From Candidatus Helarchaeota archaeon (GTDB lineage: Archaea > Asgardarchaeota > Lokiarchaeia > Helarchaeales > HEL-GB-A), in NCBI GenBank assembly GCA_013375455.1, contig JABXJT010000020.1, positions 9,148 through 73,147 on the forward strand: a DNA stretch of 64,000 nucleotides, written 5' to 3'. Each line of letters opens with the position of its first letter. Within the stretch, counting starts at the first letter, position 1. Positions 28,252 to 37,748 of this stretch are shown piece by piece. A model generated the notes under the pieces. It was not told where the DNA came from. It did not search any database and worked only from the letters and a program-made list of their open reading frames with translations. The position numbers and the translations under genes were made by a program.

Positions 28252-28893
28252 ATGAAAGTAGTAAAAGAAGGACTTTGGGTCCTCATTCCTGCAACAATCA
28301 TACCAATCATTCTTATTTGGTTGACTTTAGCGCCATGGTGGGCTTTAATGTTTATTTTTACGGCATTAATGATATTTTTCTTCCGAGACCCAGCCAGAGT
28401 GCTGCCTTCCATCCCTAATGCCGTCTTTGCACCAGCAGATGGGCGAATAATTGAGATACTTCATGAGCCCAACGAATTGACTTTGTTTGTTGAATTAGGG
28501 CTTATCAATAGCCATTTGCAGCGAGCCCCCATAGGTGGGACCGTTACGAAGATCACGCGAACTACCGGGAAACATAGAATTCTAAATTTCTTCTCACCAA
28601 AAATTAATTTTGGTAATCAGACCAATAAAGCCAAAATTGATAATGCACAAAATGAAATCGAAATTGAATTAGAGAATTCAAAAAAGATGAGGCTAACGCA
28701 AATTGTGGGGATGTTTGCAAGACGATTGAAAAGTTACGTGAAGGTGGGACAAAAGATAGATGCTGGAGAGAAAGTAGGATTGATATATTTTGGTTCAATG
28801 GTGAAACTACAAATTCAGGGACAATTTGAACTTAACGTGCAAAAAGGTGCGAAGGTGAAGGCGGCAAAAACCATAATTGCCTATGTGAAGTAG
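28252..28893 (+). CDS. asd: phosphatidylserine decarboxylase-related protein (archaetidylserine decarboxylase-like)
   Basis: 213 residues. Two N-terminal membrane helices (residues about 8-45), then FFRDPAR, PADGRI, INSHLQRAPIGGTV and the self-cleavage site YFGSMVKLQ with Gly181-Ser182, all features of archaeal-type PSD. The enzyme splits at Gly-Ser to make a pyruvoyl group and decarboxylates archaetidylserine to archaetidylethanolamine. It faces a CDP-alcohol phosphatidyltransferase and a geranylgeranyl reductase nearby, consistent with polar-lipid synthesis. Function by family; not tested here. Confidence 0.85.
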   Translation: MKVVKEGLWVLIPATIIPIILIWLTLAPWWALMFIFTALMIFFFRDPARVLPSIPNAVFAPADGRIIEILHEPNELTLFVELGLINSHLQRAPIGGTVTKITRTTGKHRILNFFSPKINFGNQTNKAKIDNAQNEIEIELENSKKMRLTQIVGMFARRLKSYVKVGQKIDAGEKVGLIYFGSMVKLQIQGQFELNVQKGAKVKAAKTIIAYVK

Positions 28894-28934
28894 GTCTGAA
28901 CATTTTTAAGATCGAATGGTTTTTAAAATAAATT

Positions 28935-29483
28935 ATGACAAAGACAAACATCCCACTCACGCAAGCTTTCCGACTCGCTTATCCCAAGATTGTATGTCTA
29001 ATCACTGCTAAAGATAACATTATAACATTAGCATGGACTACTACTATTAGTTTTAATCCTCCAATTTTTGGAGTTTCCATTGGTCCTACACGCTACACGC
29101 ACAAGTTGATAACAGAAGCGGGGGCCTTTGGAGTTAACCTACCAACAATGGAAATAGTTGATAAAGTTCTGTATTGCGGACGAAATTCTGGTCGAATGGT
29201 AAATAAATTTGAGAAAACGGGACTTACTCCAATCGCAGCCAAAAAAATTGATGCAAAATTGATAAAAGAGTGTGTTGCAAATTTTGAATGCGAAGTGATT
29301 GACGCCCAAGAGTATGGGGACCACACATTATTTGTAGGAAAAGTTGTAGCTGCAATGTGCGAGGAGGGCAAATATCTCTCCACTGAAAAAAGATTAAAAA
29401 TCGAGGAGTTAGAATTAATATATCATTGTGGAGGAGATCTTTTCTGCTCAAATCAACATGCAATAGTTTCGCCTAAAAAATAG
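28935..29483 (+). CDS. flavin reductase-like (flavoredoxin) protein
   Basis: 182 residues, the usual length. FMN-binding split-barrel: FRLAYPKIVCLITA, WTTTISFNPPIFGVSIGPTR, a TEAGAFGVNLP stretch and the HTLFVGKVVAA strand. Binds FMN and either reduces flavin for partner enzymes or carries electrons. Two cysteines (CGRNSGR and C-terminal HCGGDLFC) may be redox-active. Lies 41 bp downstream of the decarboxylase-like gene and may share its transcript; converges with the CDP-alcohol transferase gene. Confidence 0.85.
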   Translation: MTKTNIPLTQAFRLAYPKIVCLITAKDNIITLAWTTTISFNPPIFGVSIGPTRYTHKLITEAGAFGVNLPTMEIVDKVLYCGRNSGRMVNKFEKTGLTPIAAKKIDAKLIKECVANFECEVIDAQEYGDHTLFVGKVVAAMCEEGKYLSTEKRLKIEELELIYHCGGDLFCSNQHAIVSPKK

Positions 29484-29527
29484 AAAAAAAAGAAATTTAA
29501 TGGTTTATTCTAGTGATTTAAAGTCGG

Positions 29528-30406
29528 TTAAGTTTCTGGGGCTGCCGTCAAGGTTTTTTGCGCGTGTCGAGTCAACTGAATTATTGATAGAATGGCGAAG
29601 ATCAGTAGACCGATGAAGCAAATTGGGATGATGTTGGTGTGCATCCACACGTTTACGTTTATAAAAGTCGTGGATGGATTGAGCGTGGTAAAGACGTTTG
29701 AAAGTCCGATACATGCAGTCAGAGTAATCATAAAGCCCACTCGAGAAATTCTCTCGCCTATGGTAGGAATATTTACTTCTACTCCCAAGCCTTCTGCCCT
29801 TGCGCGGCAGTATTCCTGTATCATAGCACATAGCAATCCAAAAACACCAATGATAACCACTATAGCGAGCCATGCCTGATTGGCGCCAGGTCCTATCCAG
29901 ATATCGCTTGTAAAGATGAAGTAAATAGGTCCGGCAACCCAGAGAATATCTCCGAATTTATCTAGGACGGCATCATACCAAGCACCTAATTTACTTTCAG
30001 AATCCGTAAGTAGGGCAACGACACCATCAAGACTATCCGTAGTCGCCGAGAGGATCACGAAGAGTACTCCAAGAAGAATCCAGTTCCCGCCTAAAAACCA
30101 GCATTCGAGCGTCCATAGCGCCCATATAAGTCCTAATACGGTAAGTTTATTCGCAGTTATCCCTATACGGGCATATCCTTTTCCAGCAATAAAGAATGCA
30201 TGTAAATAAAGAGGTAAAGGTCCTTTGATCTCCTCTGTTGGCGTTTCTATCCCGTGATGATCAAGCCAGAAGCGGAAATATTCATTAAACGTGATTTCCT
30301 TTAAATGAAGTTCTTTTCGTGTCAATATTGTATGCACTAGAAATATTGCTGTTATCGCAGAAATCGCGATCAGATAGATTAAATGGAAAATTTCGAATTC
30401 AGCCAT
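29528..30406 (-). CDS. CDP-alcohol phosphatidyltransferase family protein
   Basis: 292 residues, with about seven membrane helices. The catalytic motif is D124-x2-D127-G-x2-A131 ... G141-x3-D145-x3-D149, all four Asp present; the usual Arg after Ala131 is Leu. The family joins a CDP-linked lipid to an alcohol such as serine, glycerol or inositol phosphate. With the decarboxylase-like gene nearby, archaetidylserine synthesis is one option but archaetidylinositol phosphate synthase is another. The N-terminal 80 residues are longer than in minimal family members. Confidence 0.85.
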   Translation of the reverse strand: MAEFEIFHLIYLIAISAITAIFLVHTILTRKELHLKEITFNEYFRFWLDHHGIETPTEEIKGPLPLYLHAFFIAGKGYARIGITANKLTVLGLIWALWTLECWFLGGNWILLGVLFVILSATTDSLDGVVALLTDSESKLGAWYDAVLDKFGDILWVAGPIYFIFTSDIWIGPGANQAWLAIVVIIGVFGLLCAMIQEYCRARAEGLGVEVNIPTIGERISRVGFMITLTACIGLSNVFTTLNPSTTFINVNVWMHTNIIPICFIGLLIFAILSIIQLTRHAQKTLTAAPET

Positions 30407-30591
30407 TTTAACGCCCTTTTAACTTTTATGGATTGTATTAGTTCGATTTAATTCAAGAGCTTGATAAAGATTTCTATCCGGTTTCATATGAAAGAGTATA
30501 TTAAGTTTCTTATATCTAGAAATCAAATAATTTTTTTATATTTAGAAGAATAATTATCAAACAAATAGGATTAACAAAGGAAAACAAATAA

Positions 30592-33500
30592 ATGTCTGAT
30601 GCAGCATTACGAGAAATTCGCAAACAAGTAAAGGAAATAATTTTCCACGCAGAAAAAGAAGAAAAGGAATATAATTGGAATAAGGCAATACAACTCTTGA
30701 AAAAAGCAGAGAAAATCAGCATAGATAACAGTCTAGCTGAATTGGAGGGCAAAATTTATTATAAATTAGGGGAATACTTCCAAATAGCAACGGATTTCGA
30801 GAAAACTAAAGAACAAATATTGGAGGATTATCAATTATCGATTATATATTTTCAAAAAGCGTGCAATTCATTTAAACAACTTAATAATGAAGGTATGGTA
30901 AATGCATCTCTAGGGTCTATTAACCTTCTAAAGTATATATCGGGAGCTGAAGTAGGTCGAGAAGTAACTTTATTAGAAACAGCAAGAGAAAACTTTACCA
31001 AAGCAAAATTGAAGCAAAAAGAAAATAAAAATACAATTGAATCAATAAATATGGAAATTTTAGAGAAAAGAGCTGAATTCTATATTCTTACAGAAAAAAT
31101 CCTTTATGGTAAGGAACCTGCAGACTTTAAAGAAAATATTTCTGAAACTGAAAATTTTACATCACAGATATGGGAAAAAATAAAAAATCAGCAAGATTTT
31201 CCAGAGATTTACCTCTATCATTTTTTAAATGGTCTTAATGAGTTTATTAATTGGATTGTAAATTATTATTCTGATGAGGATTTTAAATATAAACAATATC
31301 TGATCAATAATATCAATAAATTTAGAGAATTTGTTGAAACTTTTGAGAATTCAAGCAAAAAATTATGTTACCTTTGCGTTTATGTAAATTACGCGACTTA
31401 TATGCATTTACTCGCAATATATTATTCAGACGATCAATTTGAACAAAGAAAATATTTAAAAAAAGCATTAAGGCTAATGAGAAATGTAGAAATTACAATC
31501 CCAAATAATCCAGTTTTAACTGCGTTTTATTTTATTAGAAACACAATTTCAATTGTTTTACTAGATGTTGGTTTTCGCACCAGGGATTTTAGGCAAATTT
31601 CTGAAAATTTTACTAATTGTATTAATTCAATAGAACTAATCTTTCCTAGATCGAAAACCATTCATCTTTATCTTTATTTAACTATCACTCTTTTGCTCGG
31701 CGCCCTTAATCGTTCTATTCCGAATTCACAAAGTGTTGATTTCACTAATAAAGCCCTAGATATAGTTGAATTAGTGACAAAAGAAACTTCAGTTTTACCA
31801 GATTTTAAAGAGAATATATTTACTGATTGTAAAAATTCTCTATTATGCACAGCCAATGCTTTATTAGGAGATTTGCTTGAAGACAAAAAAGAAAGATCTA
31901 GGCATTTCCAAATTGCATCCAACTTATTTGACAATATCTCAACATATAATTACCAAAATTATGAAAACTCCACAACTGGTTATATGATATCTTCATGGAG
32001 CATTCCTAAAGCTGGAATGTTATTGGCTCAAAATGCATCAATCCTTTCAGAAAAAATTAATTATTATCAAAAGACTATAGAATTATTATCGAAAAGTAAA
32101 AAACAGGAAGTAGCTATGGTACGTATCTCAAATTTGTTCATAATTGGGTCAATTTACTATAGAATGGGTAGAATCACAAATGATAATAAAATATTCAAAA
32201 AATCCTATTTGGCATATATGAATGCAACGGAGCATTGTAAGAATAACGGATATTATAATTTGGTTGGATCAGGCCATGTAAAGCTAGCTCAAATTGAGGA
32301 TCACTTAGGCAATTTCCTATCTGCGGCAAAAAATTATCAAAAAGCATTAGAATCTTTTGATAAAGCGCTACTTACCTTGACTTATGCAAAAAAGAGTAAA
32401 AAAATTGTTCAATTAAAAGAATATCTAAATGCGTGGAAATTTATTGAAATTGCAAAGTCATTCCACGTGAATGAAGACCATCATAATGCACGATTAAATT
32501 ATGAAAAAGCGAGCAAAATCTTAGAAGGTATCCGGGACTATAAATTTGAGGCGCCTTTATACACTGCATGGGCAATATTAGAAAATGCAGAGTATTTAAG
32601 CAAAGAAAATAATCATAAGGAGGCTGCTATCGAATACTTAAAAGCTAGGGAACATTTTGAAGAAGCAATTGAGCCCCTCAGTTCTTCACAGAAGAAAAGA
32701 AAAATCTCAGAAAAAGATAAAGAAAGAATATCGCTATTACTTGTTGTCGCTAATATTAGGGCGCAATATTGTAATGCCCGTTACCAAATTGAAACGGCGC
32801 GATTGGAAAGCAAACAGGGAAATCATCTACTTGCGGCAGAATTATACAGTAAGGCCAGCGCGCTCTTTGAGAAGATATGTCAAACCTATCGAATCAAACG
32901 GGAAAAAGATGAACTGAGAGCAGTATTTTATTTATGTAAAGCTTGGGAAAATATGGAGCAGGCTGAAGACGAACAAGAATCATCCCTCTACGCCTCTGCC
33001 TCAGAATTATTTGAAAAAGCAAGTATTATTTTTCCTGAAAAATGTATGAAACAACTATCACTAGGTAATTCGCTATATTGCTCAGCCTTAAAATATGGAA
33101 GTTACTTTGACAAATCTATCGATTTTAATGAAAAAAGTAATTTTTATAAGAAAATCAAGACGCTTTTACGCGAATCCTCAAAAAATTATCAACTTGGCGG
33201 ATTTGAACACGATGCACAATGGGCATTGGCGACCTCCACTGTTTTTGATGGCATATGGCAACTAATTCAATCCGATAATGAAATCGATTTCTCAAGAAAA
33301 AATCAATATTTAAACATTGCAACGAATTATCTTAATTCCGCAATCAATCTTTTTGAAAAAGCAGGGTATACCGATAAAAAGGAAGATATTTTTAAGTATC
33401 TAGAAATGATTAAAGCCGAAAAAGCCATTTTAACTTCTGCATTAGAGGTGATTGAGAAACCTGCAATTTCTGCCAGTAGTATCGGAATTTCTGCCCCCTC

Positions 33501-33978
33501 ATGTCCTGTGGAAATTAGTTCTTCCGTAAATATCAGTGAGATGCAACAACATGATTTAAAGGCAGAGTCTGAACTAAACTGGCAAAAACGGATCCATCAT
33601 TTATACCTTTTCATTCCTGGTGGTACATGTATTTATGATCATCCTTTCGAATCTGAAGTGATGGATATTGAATCAATCTCCGCCAGTTTAGTAACAGGTG
33701 GTCTTGAAGGCATTTCCAACATGATCCAAGAACTCACGAAGAAAGAGACAAAACTAAAAATTCTCGAACAAGAAGATATCACCATTTTACTTGAGCACGG
33801 GAAAGATATTACTGCGGCTCTAATCACGGAGGAGAATTTAGAAACTCTAAGATCAAAATTGAAGCAATTAATTGACGAACTCGAAAAACATTTTCAAACA
33901 GAATTAGAAACCTTTGATGGTGATATTACCGTGTTTTCCAAGGCAGAGAAATGTGTTCAAAAAATATTTATTAACTAG
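30592..33978 (+). CDS. very long TPR-like repeat protein with C-terminal longin/roadblock-like domain
   Basis: 1128 residues, soluble. Residues about 1-960 are helical, with TPR-like units (ALREIRKQVKEIIFHAEKEEK, SAAKNYQKALESFDKAL, LAAELYSKASALFEKIC). A low-complexity hinge sits around 955-990. Residues about 1000-1128 look like a longin/roadblock-type mini-domain: HHLYLFIPGGTCIYDHPF, DIESISASLVTGGLEGIS, KLKILEQEDITILLEHG and an amphipathic end helix. Such domains are abundant in Asgard archaea and resemble eukaryotic trafficking and GTPase-partner modules. It probably acts as a scaffold, perhaps with small GTPases. I see no GTPase gene in this window. Monocistronic. Confidence 0.75.
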   Translation: MSDAALREIRKQVKEIIFHAEKEEKEYNWNKAIQLLKKAEKISIDNSLAELEGKIYYKLGEYFQIATDFEKTKEQILEDYQLSIIYFQKACNSFKQLNNEGMVNASLGSINLLKYISGAEVGREVTLLETARENFTKAKLKQKENKNTIESINMEILEKRAEFYILTEKILYGKEPADFKENISETENFTSQIWEKIKNQQDFPEIYLYHFLNGLNEFINWIVNYYSDEDFKYKQYLINNINKFREFVETFENSSKKLCYLCVYVNYATYMHLLAIYYSDDQFEQRKYLKKALRLMRNVEITIPNNPVLTAFYFIRNTISIVLLDVGFRTRDFRQISENFTNCINSIELIFPRSKTIHLYLYLTITLLLGALNRSIPNSQSVDFTNKALDIVELVTKETSVLPDFKENIFTDCKNSLLCTANALLGDLLEDKKERSRHFQIASNLFDNISTYNYQNYENSTTGYMISSWSIPKAGMLLAQNASILSEKINYYQKTIELLSKSKKQEVAMVRISNLFIIGSIYYRMGRITNDNKIFKKSYLAYMNATEHCKNNGYYNLVGSGHVKLAQIEDHLGNFLSAAKNYQKALESFDKALLTLTYAKKSKKIVQLKEYLNAWKFIEIAKSFHVNEDHHNARLNYEKASKILEGIRDYKFEAPLYTAWAILENAEYLSKENNHKEAAIEYLKAREHFEEAIEPLSSSQKKRKISEKDKERISLLLVVANIRAQYCNARYQIETARLESKQGNHLLAAELYSKASALFEKICQTYRIKREKDELRAVFYLCKAWENMEQAEDEQESSLYASASELFEKASIIFPEKCMKQLSLGNSLYCSALKYGSYFDKSIDFNEKSNFYKKIKTLLRESSKNYQLGGFEHDAQWALATSTVFDGIWQLIQSDNEIDFSRKNQYLNIATNYLNSAINLFEKAGYTDKKEDIFKYLEMIKAEKAILTSALEVIEKPAISASSIGISAPSCPVEISSSVNISEMQQHDLKAESELNWQKRIHHLYLFIPGGTCIYDHPFESEVMDIESISASLVTGGLEGISNMIQELTKKETKLKILEQEDITILLEHGKDITAALITEENLETLRSKLKQLIDELEKHFQTELETFDGDITVFSKAEKCVQKIFIN

Positions 33979-34241
33979 ATTTTAACATCATAGGTTTAGA
34001 TCATTCAGAAATTAAAGTGGCAGTTTTAAAATTTTCTTCCGACATTCTCATCATAACACTTGTTCTTTCTCAATTCTAATATGATTTTGATAAAACATAG
34101 ATTTTCCTTGAACTCCGTCAGCAACAAGGATAGCTCGAGAATTAAAAAATCTTTCAGTGATCTGTTTGGTGTCCAGTGTCTATTTAAACTGCGACAAAAT
34201 TCCTATATCTTAAAGAATGAAAAAAAGAATAGAACAATTGT
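33979..34241. other. intergenic region, no gene seen
   Basis: About 263 AT-rich bases. A 61-codon open frame inside it has no protein-like features. No hairpin or repeat stood out. It should hold the promoter of the radical SAM gene. Confidence 0.35.
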
Positions 34242-35435
34242 ATGAGTTCTCTGCAGAAGCTTGAAATCCTAGGAAAGGCGGCTAAATTTGATACATGCGC
34301 CTCAACGGCTTCAAATCGAAATATTCGGAGAAGTAAGGGGTATATAGGAGCGCCCTTGAGATCCGGGATCTGTCATTCCTTCCTTCCCGACGGCCGCTGC
34401 ATAACACTTTTAAAAGTATTATACACGAATAAATGTTTACACGACTGTGGATATTGTTTTAATTCGGCGGGACATCAAAACCGGATATCATTTGAACCAA
34501 ATGAGCTAGTTAAGCTATTTATGAATTTATATCTTCGCAATTATGTGGAAGGGCTCTTTCTAAGTTCGGGTGTGTGTCAAACTGCGGAAAAAACCATGGA
34601 GGGTATGATTGAGACCGTCCGCCTATTACGTTTGAAAGAAAATTATGAGGGGTATATTCATTTAAAGATCCTTCCAAGCACGCCCTATTACCTCATTAAA
34701 GAGGGATCTAGCTACGCAGATCGATTAAGCGTGAATTGTGAGGCTCCAAACAAGAGTCGGTTTCGAGATTTAAGCGGAACAAAGGAATTTAAAAGTGATA
34801 TTTTAACGCGAATCGCTTGGATTAAGGGATTGAAAAAGCGAAAACTAATTCCATCTGGGCATACAACCCAGTTTGTGGTGGGTGGGGCGGGGGAGTCCGA
34901 TAAGGAACTATTAAGGATGTCCTTATGGCTTTATGATAAGATGTTATTAAATAGAGCTTATTATTCTGCGTTTTATCCAATTAAGGGAACTGCACTTGAA
35001 GAAAACGCACCTACGCCTGTGATACGCGAACATCGACTCTATCAAGCGGACTGGCTCATGCGAATATATGATTTCCGATTCTCAGAAATAGAATTGGCCT
35101 TTAATGATGAAGATAATATTCCACTCTCGAAGGATCCCAAACTCCTCATAGCAAAAGCAAACCCTGATCGATTTCCACTCGAAGTAAATGAAGCAAGTTA
35201 CGAGGATTTAATACATGTACCAGGGGTTGGACCAATTTCTGCAAGACGGATCGTTAATTTACGGAAGAATGGAGTGTCGGTTGAAGATTTTCATCAATTA
35301 GCAAATATAGGAGTGGTTCTCAAACGCGCACGCCCTTATTTATCTGTAGCTCGTAGAAGGCAGACCCAGCTGGACAACTTTTTGAATAAAAAAGACGTCG
35401 AGGTAGTTAAAAATGTCGTGCATGAATGGTATTAA
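34242..35435 (+). CDS. putative DNA modification/repair radical SAM protein
   Basis: 397 residues. The [4Fe-4S]/SAM motif is C65-x3-C69-x2-C72 in TNKCLHDCGYCFN. The C-terminal part (ASYEDLIHVPGVGPISARRI, about residues 322-342) is a helix-hairpin-helix DNA-binding element, and conserved stretches (SSGVCQTAEKTME, HLKILPSTP) match the COG4277 family annotated as putative DNA modification/repair radical SAM protein. The reaction is unknown. Its 3' end overlaps the next gene by 23 bp, a DUF4130 protein that is its usual partner. Start ATG at 34242. Confidence 0.88.
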   Translation: MSSLQKLEILGKAAKFDTCASTASNRNIRRSKGYIGAPLRSGICHSFLPDGRCITLLKVLYTNKCLHDCGYCFNSAGHQNRISFEPNELVKLFMNLYLRNYVEGLFLSSGVCQTAEKTMEGMIETVRLLRLKENYEGYIHLKILPSTPYYLIKEGSSYADRLSVNCEAPNKSRFRDLSGTKEFKSDILTRIAWIKGLKKRKLIPSGHTTQFVVGGAGESDKELLRMSLWLYDKMLLNRAYYSAFYPIKGTALEENAPTPVIREHRLYQADWLMRIYDFRFSEIELAFNDEDNIPLSKDPKLLIAKANPDRFPLEVNEASYEDLIHVPGVGPISARRIVNLRKNGVSVEDFHQLANIGVVLKRARPYLSVARRRQTQLDNFLNKKDVEVVKNVVHEWY

Positions 35436-36114
35436 TCTCACAAAAAACACGACAGCACGTTTTCTCGACCTAGCCGGGCGCCATAGGAAGTCCCATCGAG
35501 ATGGATTGATATCGCGCGTTAAACAGGTGCTTAAGGAGAACCCCGCAATAATATATAATAAGATGACCAAACTTGCACGACAATTTTACCTTCGGGGGAG
35601 GGAAGTGATGGGAGAGTACCATCGGTTAAATGCCTTTGTTCGCTTTAAAGTTTACCCCGAGTATCTTCTCACGAGTGAAATCCGACCAGAGCATAATATC
35701 GTTGATTTAATGTTTAATTATTTTCGCAGGCGATATCCTGATTTTATAATCCTCTTTTTCGACCAAAAAAATGGATATCTCTCAACGAGACGTCCTGAAA
35801 TTCAATTTCCTTGCTTTAAGTATGTAAGAAATTACTGGCACTTTACACGAAATTCATGTACATTAAATGAAGTTCGAGAGCGTATTAGAACTCAACTACC
35901 AGAAACCTTGAACATTGAGGATTTTAGTTCAGAGACTTGGGAACGTTACTATGACTCCCAATATATCAAGGAGCGGAAAAATATCCGGCTTGCCCGAAAA
36001 GCGCTTCCCCAAAAAATGATTAAAAAGGCGGGAGGGGGTCTGGCTTATGAAGCTCGGCGGCTCGAAGAGGAAGAGAAAAATAAGCAGAAGAATTCCTTAT
36101 TAGATTTTTTATGA
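35413..36114 (+). CDS. DUF4130 (TIGR03915-type) partner of radical SAM DNA-repair protein
   Basis: 233 residues. The N-terminal part (AGRHRKSHRDGLISRVKQVL) precedes the conserved YHRLNAFVRFKVYPEYLLTSEIRP-like core (here near residue 75) and the FCFKYVRNYWHFTRN region; the RRYPDF segment is typical of the family. Usually encoded next to the COG4277 radical SAM protein, as here. Function is predicted only from that pairing. The tail is lysine- and glutamate-rich and may contact nucleic acid. It overlaps the radical SAM gene in another frame by 23 bp. Internal ATG starts would shorten it. Confidence 0.8.
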   Translation: MSCMNGINLTKNTTARFLDLAGRHRKSHRDGLISRVKQVLKENPAIIYNKMTKLARQFYLRGREVMGEYHRLNAFVRFKVYPEYLLTSEIRPEHNIVDLMFNYFRRRYPDFIILFFDQKNGYLSTRRPEIQFPCFKYVRNYWHFTRNSCTLNEVRERIRTQLPETLNIEDFSSETWERYYDSQYIKERKNIRLARKALPQKMIKKAGGGLAYEARRLEEEEKNKQKNSLLDFL

Positions 36115-36126
36115 GTTTCGATAAAT

Positions 36127-36663
36127 TCATTTAAAAACTGCTGTAATTATACAACCTTTGTTCGTATATTCCATTTCTAAGGGAACTTTAATGTAATTTA
36201 GAAATTTTTTAAACAAAGGGGAGCACCAGTATTTGCAATACCCTAATCCTTCCCAGGCCCAAGGATAATCCTTGCAGCCCAACTTTTTCGCCGCCTTATT
36301 AAATTTCTTTTTAGCGGGACATTTATCGATAACAATTTTCCCGTAATCATCTGTTATGTCAGTAGATTGATAGCACTTTAAGGGTATCAAGAATTGGCCT
36401 TCATCAATTAAGGTTTTGATAAAAGTGTTCAAAAGCGCTTTTTTGGCTAATTTTTGTATCATCTGAATCAAAGCATTTTTGATAGGACCAATCCGTCGTT
36501 CTACTGATAAATTCACGTCCCATTCGCAGTAATTTTCAACTTCTTCGATCGAAAAATTCTCATACAAGTATTTCATGATGAAAACATTCTCGTTTGTTAA
36601 GGAATCAATCGCGGCATTGTATTTATCCTTATCTGCTTTTTCCTTGATGCCTAATTCGCTCAT
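36127..36663 (-). CDS. hypothetical cysteine-containing protein (possible ATC-hydrolase-like/DUF6125)
   Basis: About 178 residues from the ATG at 36663; a TTG at 36690 would add nine. Helical N-terminal half, then a cysteine-rich end: CYQSTDITDD, KCPAKKK and YCKYWCSPLFKKF, finishing with a beta strand. The layout, with WEGLGYCKYWC near the end, reminds me of small archaeal proteins annotated as L-2-amino-thiazoline-4-carboxylate-hydrolase-like, but I am not sure. Converges with the DUF4130 gene 12 bp away. Confidence 0.55.
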   Translation of the reverse strand: MSELGIKEKADKDKYNAAIDSLTNENVFIMKYLYENFSIEEVENYCEWDVNLSVERRIGPIKNALIQMIQKLAKKALLNTFIKTLIDEGQFLIPLKCYQSTDITDDYGKIVIDKCPAKKKFNKAAKKLGCKDYPWAWEGLGYCKYWCSPLFKKFLNYIKVPLEMEYTNKGCIITAVFK

Positions 36664-36775
36664 ACAAACACGCAAACCTATAGATATCAATTCTAATTTT
36701 AGGAATTACTCAATTTATTAAAAAATTAGATTCTTAATAAATAAATCATATCCTAGAAAAAGTTTTATTTTATTT

Positions 36776-36800
36776 CTACGACGTAAGTCTGTCGTTGTAG
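36776..36800. promoter_or_regulatory. stem-loop in the leader of the Fwd operon
   Basis: CTACGACG at 36776-36783 pairs with CGTTGTAG at 36793-36800: 8 bp if one G-U is allowed, with a 9-nt loop. It lies 27 bp before fwdC, whose ribosome-binding site GGAG is at 36815-36818. It could be an operator half-site pair or an mRNA structure regulating the operon. No metal- or cofactor-riboswitch class is recognised. Confidence 0.45.
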
Positions 36801-36826
36801 AGTAATATTTCAATGGAGATAGATAC

Positions 36827-37660
36827 ATGGCGGAAATCAAGCTAAGCCCAAAAGAACTACCAACAATCCCATTAGAAGCAGAAATTACCCCCGATAATTT
36901 TGCAGGAAAAAGTATTGATGAAATTAAGAAGTTTAAAATTCTCAAAGGCAATCGAGAAAAAGAGCTAGGGGACTTTTTTGATGTAAAGGGGGGATCTGCG
37001 GAAAATCCAGCGGATATTAAGATTGTTATAGATGGAAACGTGGATCGAGTAAAATATATAGGGAGTGGGATGTCGGCTGGCGAAATTCTAATTAAAGGGA
37101 ATGCAGGAATGCATACAGGAGACGACATGAAAGGCGGGAAGATAACGATAGAAGGAAATTGCGCTGATTTCTGTGCAATGGAAATAAAGGGCGGTGAATT
37201 CGAAGTAAAAGGGAATTCAGGCAACTATCTTGCTGGTGCAAAACGGGGAACATGGCGAGGCAGCTCAAAGGGAAAAGTTGTAGTTCATGGGAATTGTGGC
37301 GCGGAAGTAGCCGGATGGTTAAGGGGAAAAACAATCGTTCTCAATATCAAAGGTAATGCAGGGGCATATCTTGGAACTCACATGCATCTGGGAACGATAA
37401 TCGTGGATGGTAATGTGGATCCAAGAGTGGGTGCCGAAATGAGCGGTGGAAAAGTCATTATTAATGGAAAACTCTCCGAACTGCTACCGTCTTTTAGCTA
37501 TATCGGCGAAGTAAATGAAATCGAACTGAATGAAACTGAGAAGATAACGGGGACCTATTTAAAATTCGAGGGCGATTTTTCAAACATTTCTCCAAAGGCA
37601 AAGAAAAAAGGTGAAATTTACTTAAGTAAGGCAAAAAATTCAGATTTGGTACCAAAATGA
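36827..37660 (+). CDS. fwdC: formylmethanofuran dehydrogenase subunit C-like protein
   Basis: 277 residues. Consists of the right-handed beta-helix with GXXGXXG-type repeats (GKSIDEIKKF, then GNVDRVKYIGSGMSAGEILIKG-type turns, GNAGMHTGDDMKGG, GNCGAEVAGWLRGK) also seen in the C-terminal domain of glutamate synthase. FwdC is the structural subunit of the formylmethanofuran dehydrogenase that reduces CO2 to a formyl group. The start ATG at 36827 follows GGAG by 8 bp. First gene of the operon fwdC-ferredoxin-fwdD-FeS-fwdB. The archaeal Wood-Ljungdahl branch uses it even without methanogenesis. Confidence 0.9.
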   Translation: MAEIKLSPKELPTIPLEAEITPDNFAGKSIDEIKKFKILKGNREKELGDFFDVKGGSAENPADIKIVIDGNVDRVKYIGSGMSAGEILIKGNAGMHTGDDMKGGKITIEGNCADFCAMEIKGGEFEVKGNSGNYLAGAKRGTWRGSSKGKVVVHGNCGAEVAGWLRGKTIVLNIKGNAGAYLGTHMHLGTIIVDGNVDPRVGAEMSGGKVIINGKLSELLPSFSYIGEVNEIELNETEKITGTYLKFEGDFSNISPKAKKKGEIYLSKAKNSDLVPK

Positions 37661-37748
37661 TTCATCTCTTAAAAGAAATTTTTCAGATCTAATAAAAGAA
37701 ATTGTTACCACAATTATTTTTATTTTTCATACCAAAAGTAGATTAGAA

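Noticed and set aside
34060..34245. 61-codon open frame before the radical SAM gene
   Set aside because: No motif, no ribosome-binding site and composition like the surrounding spacer.
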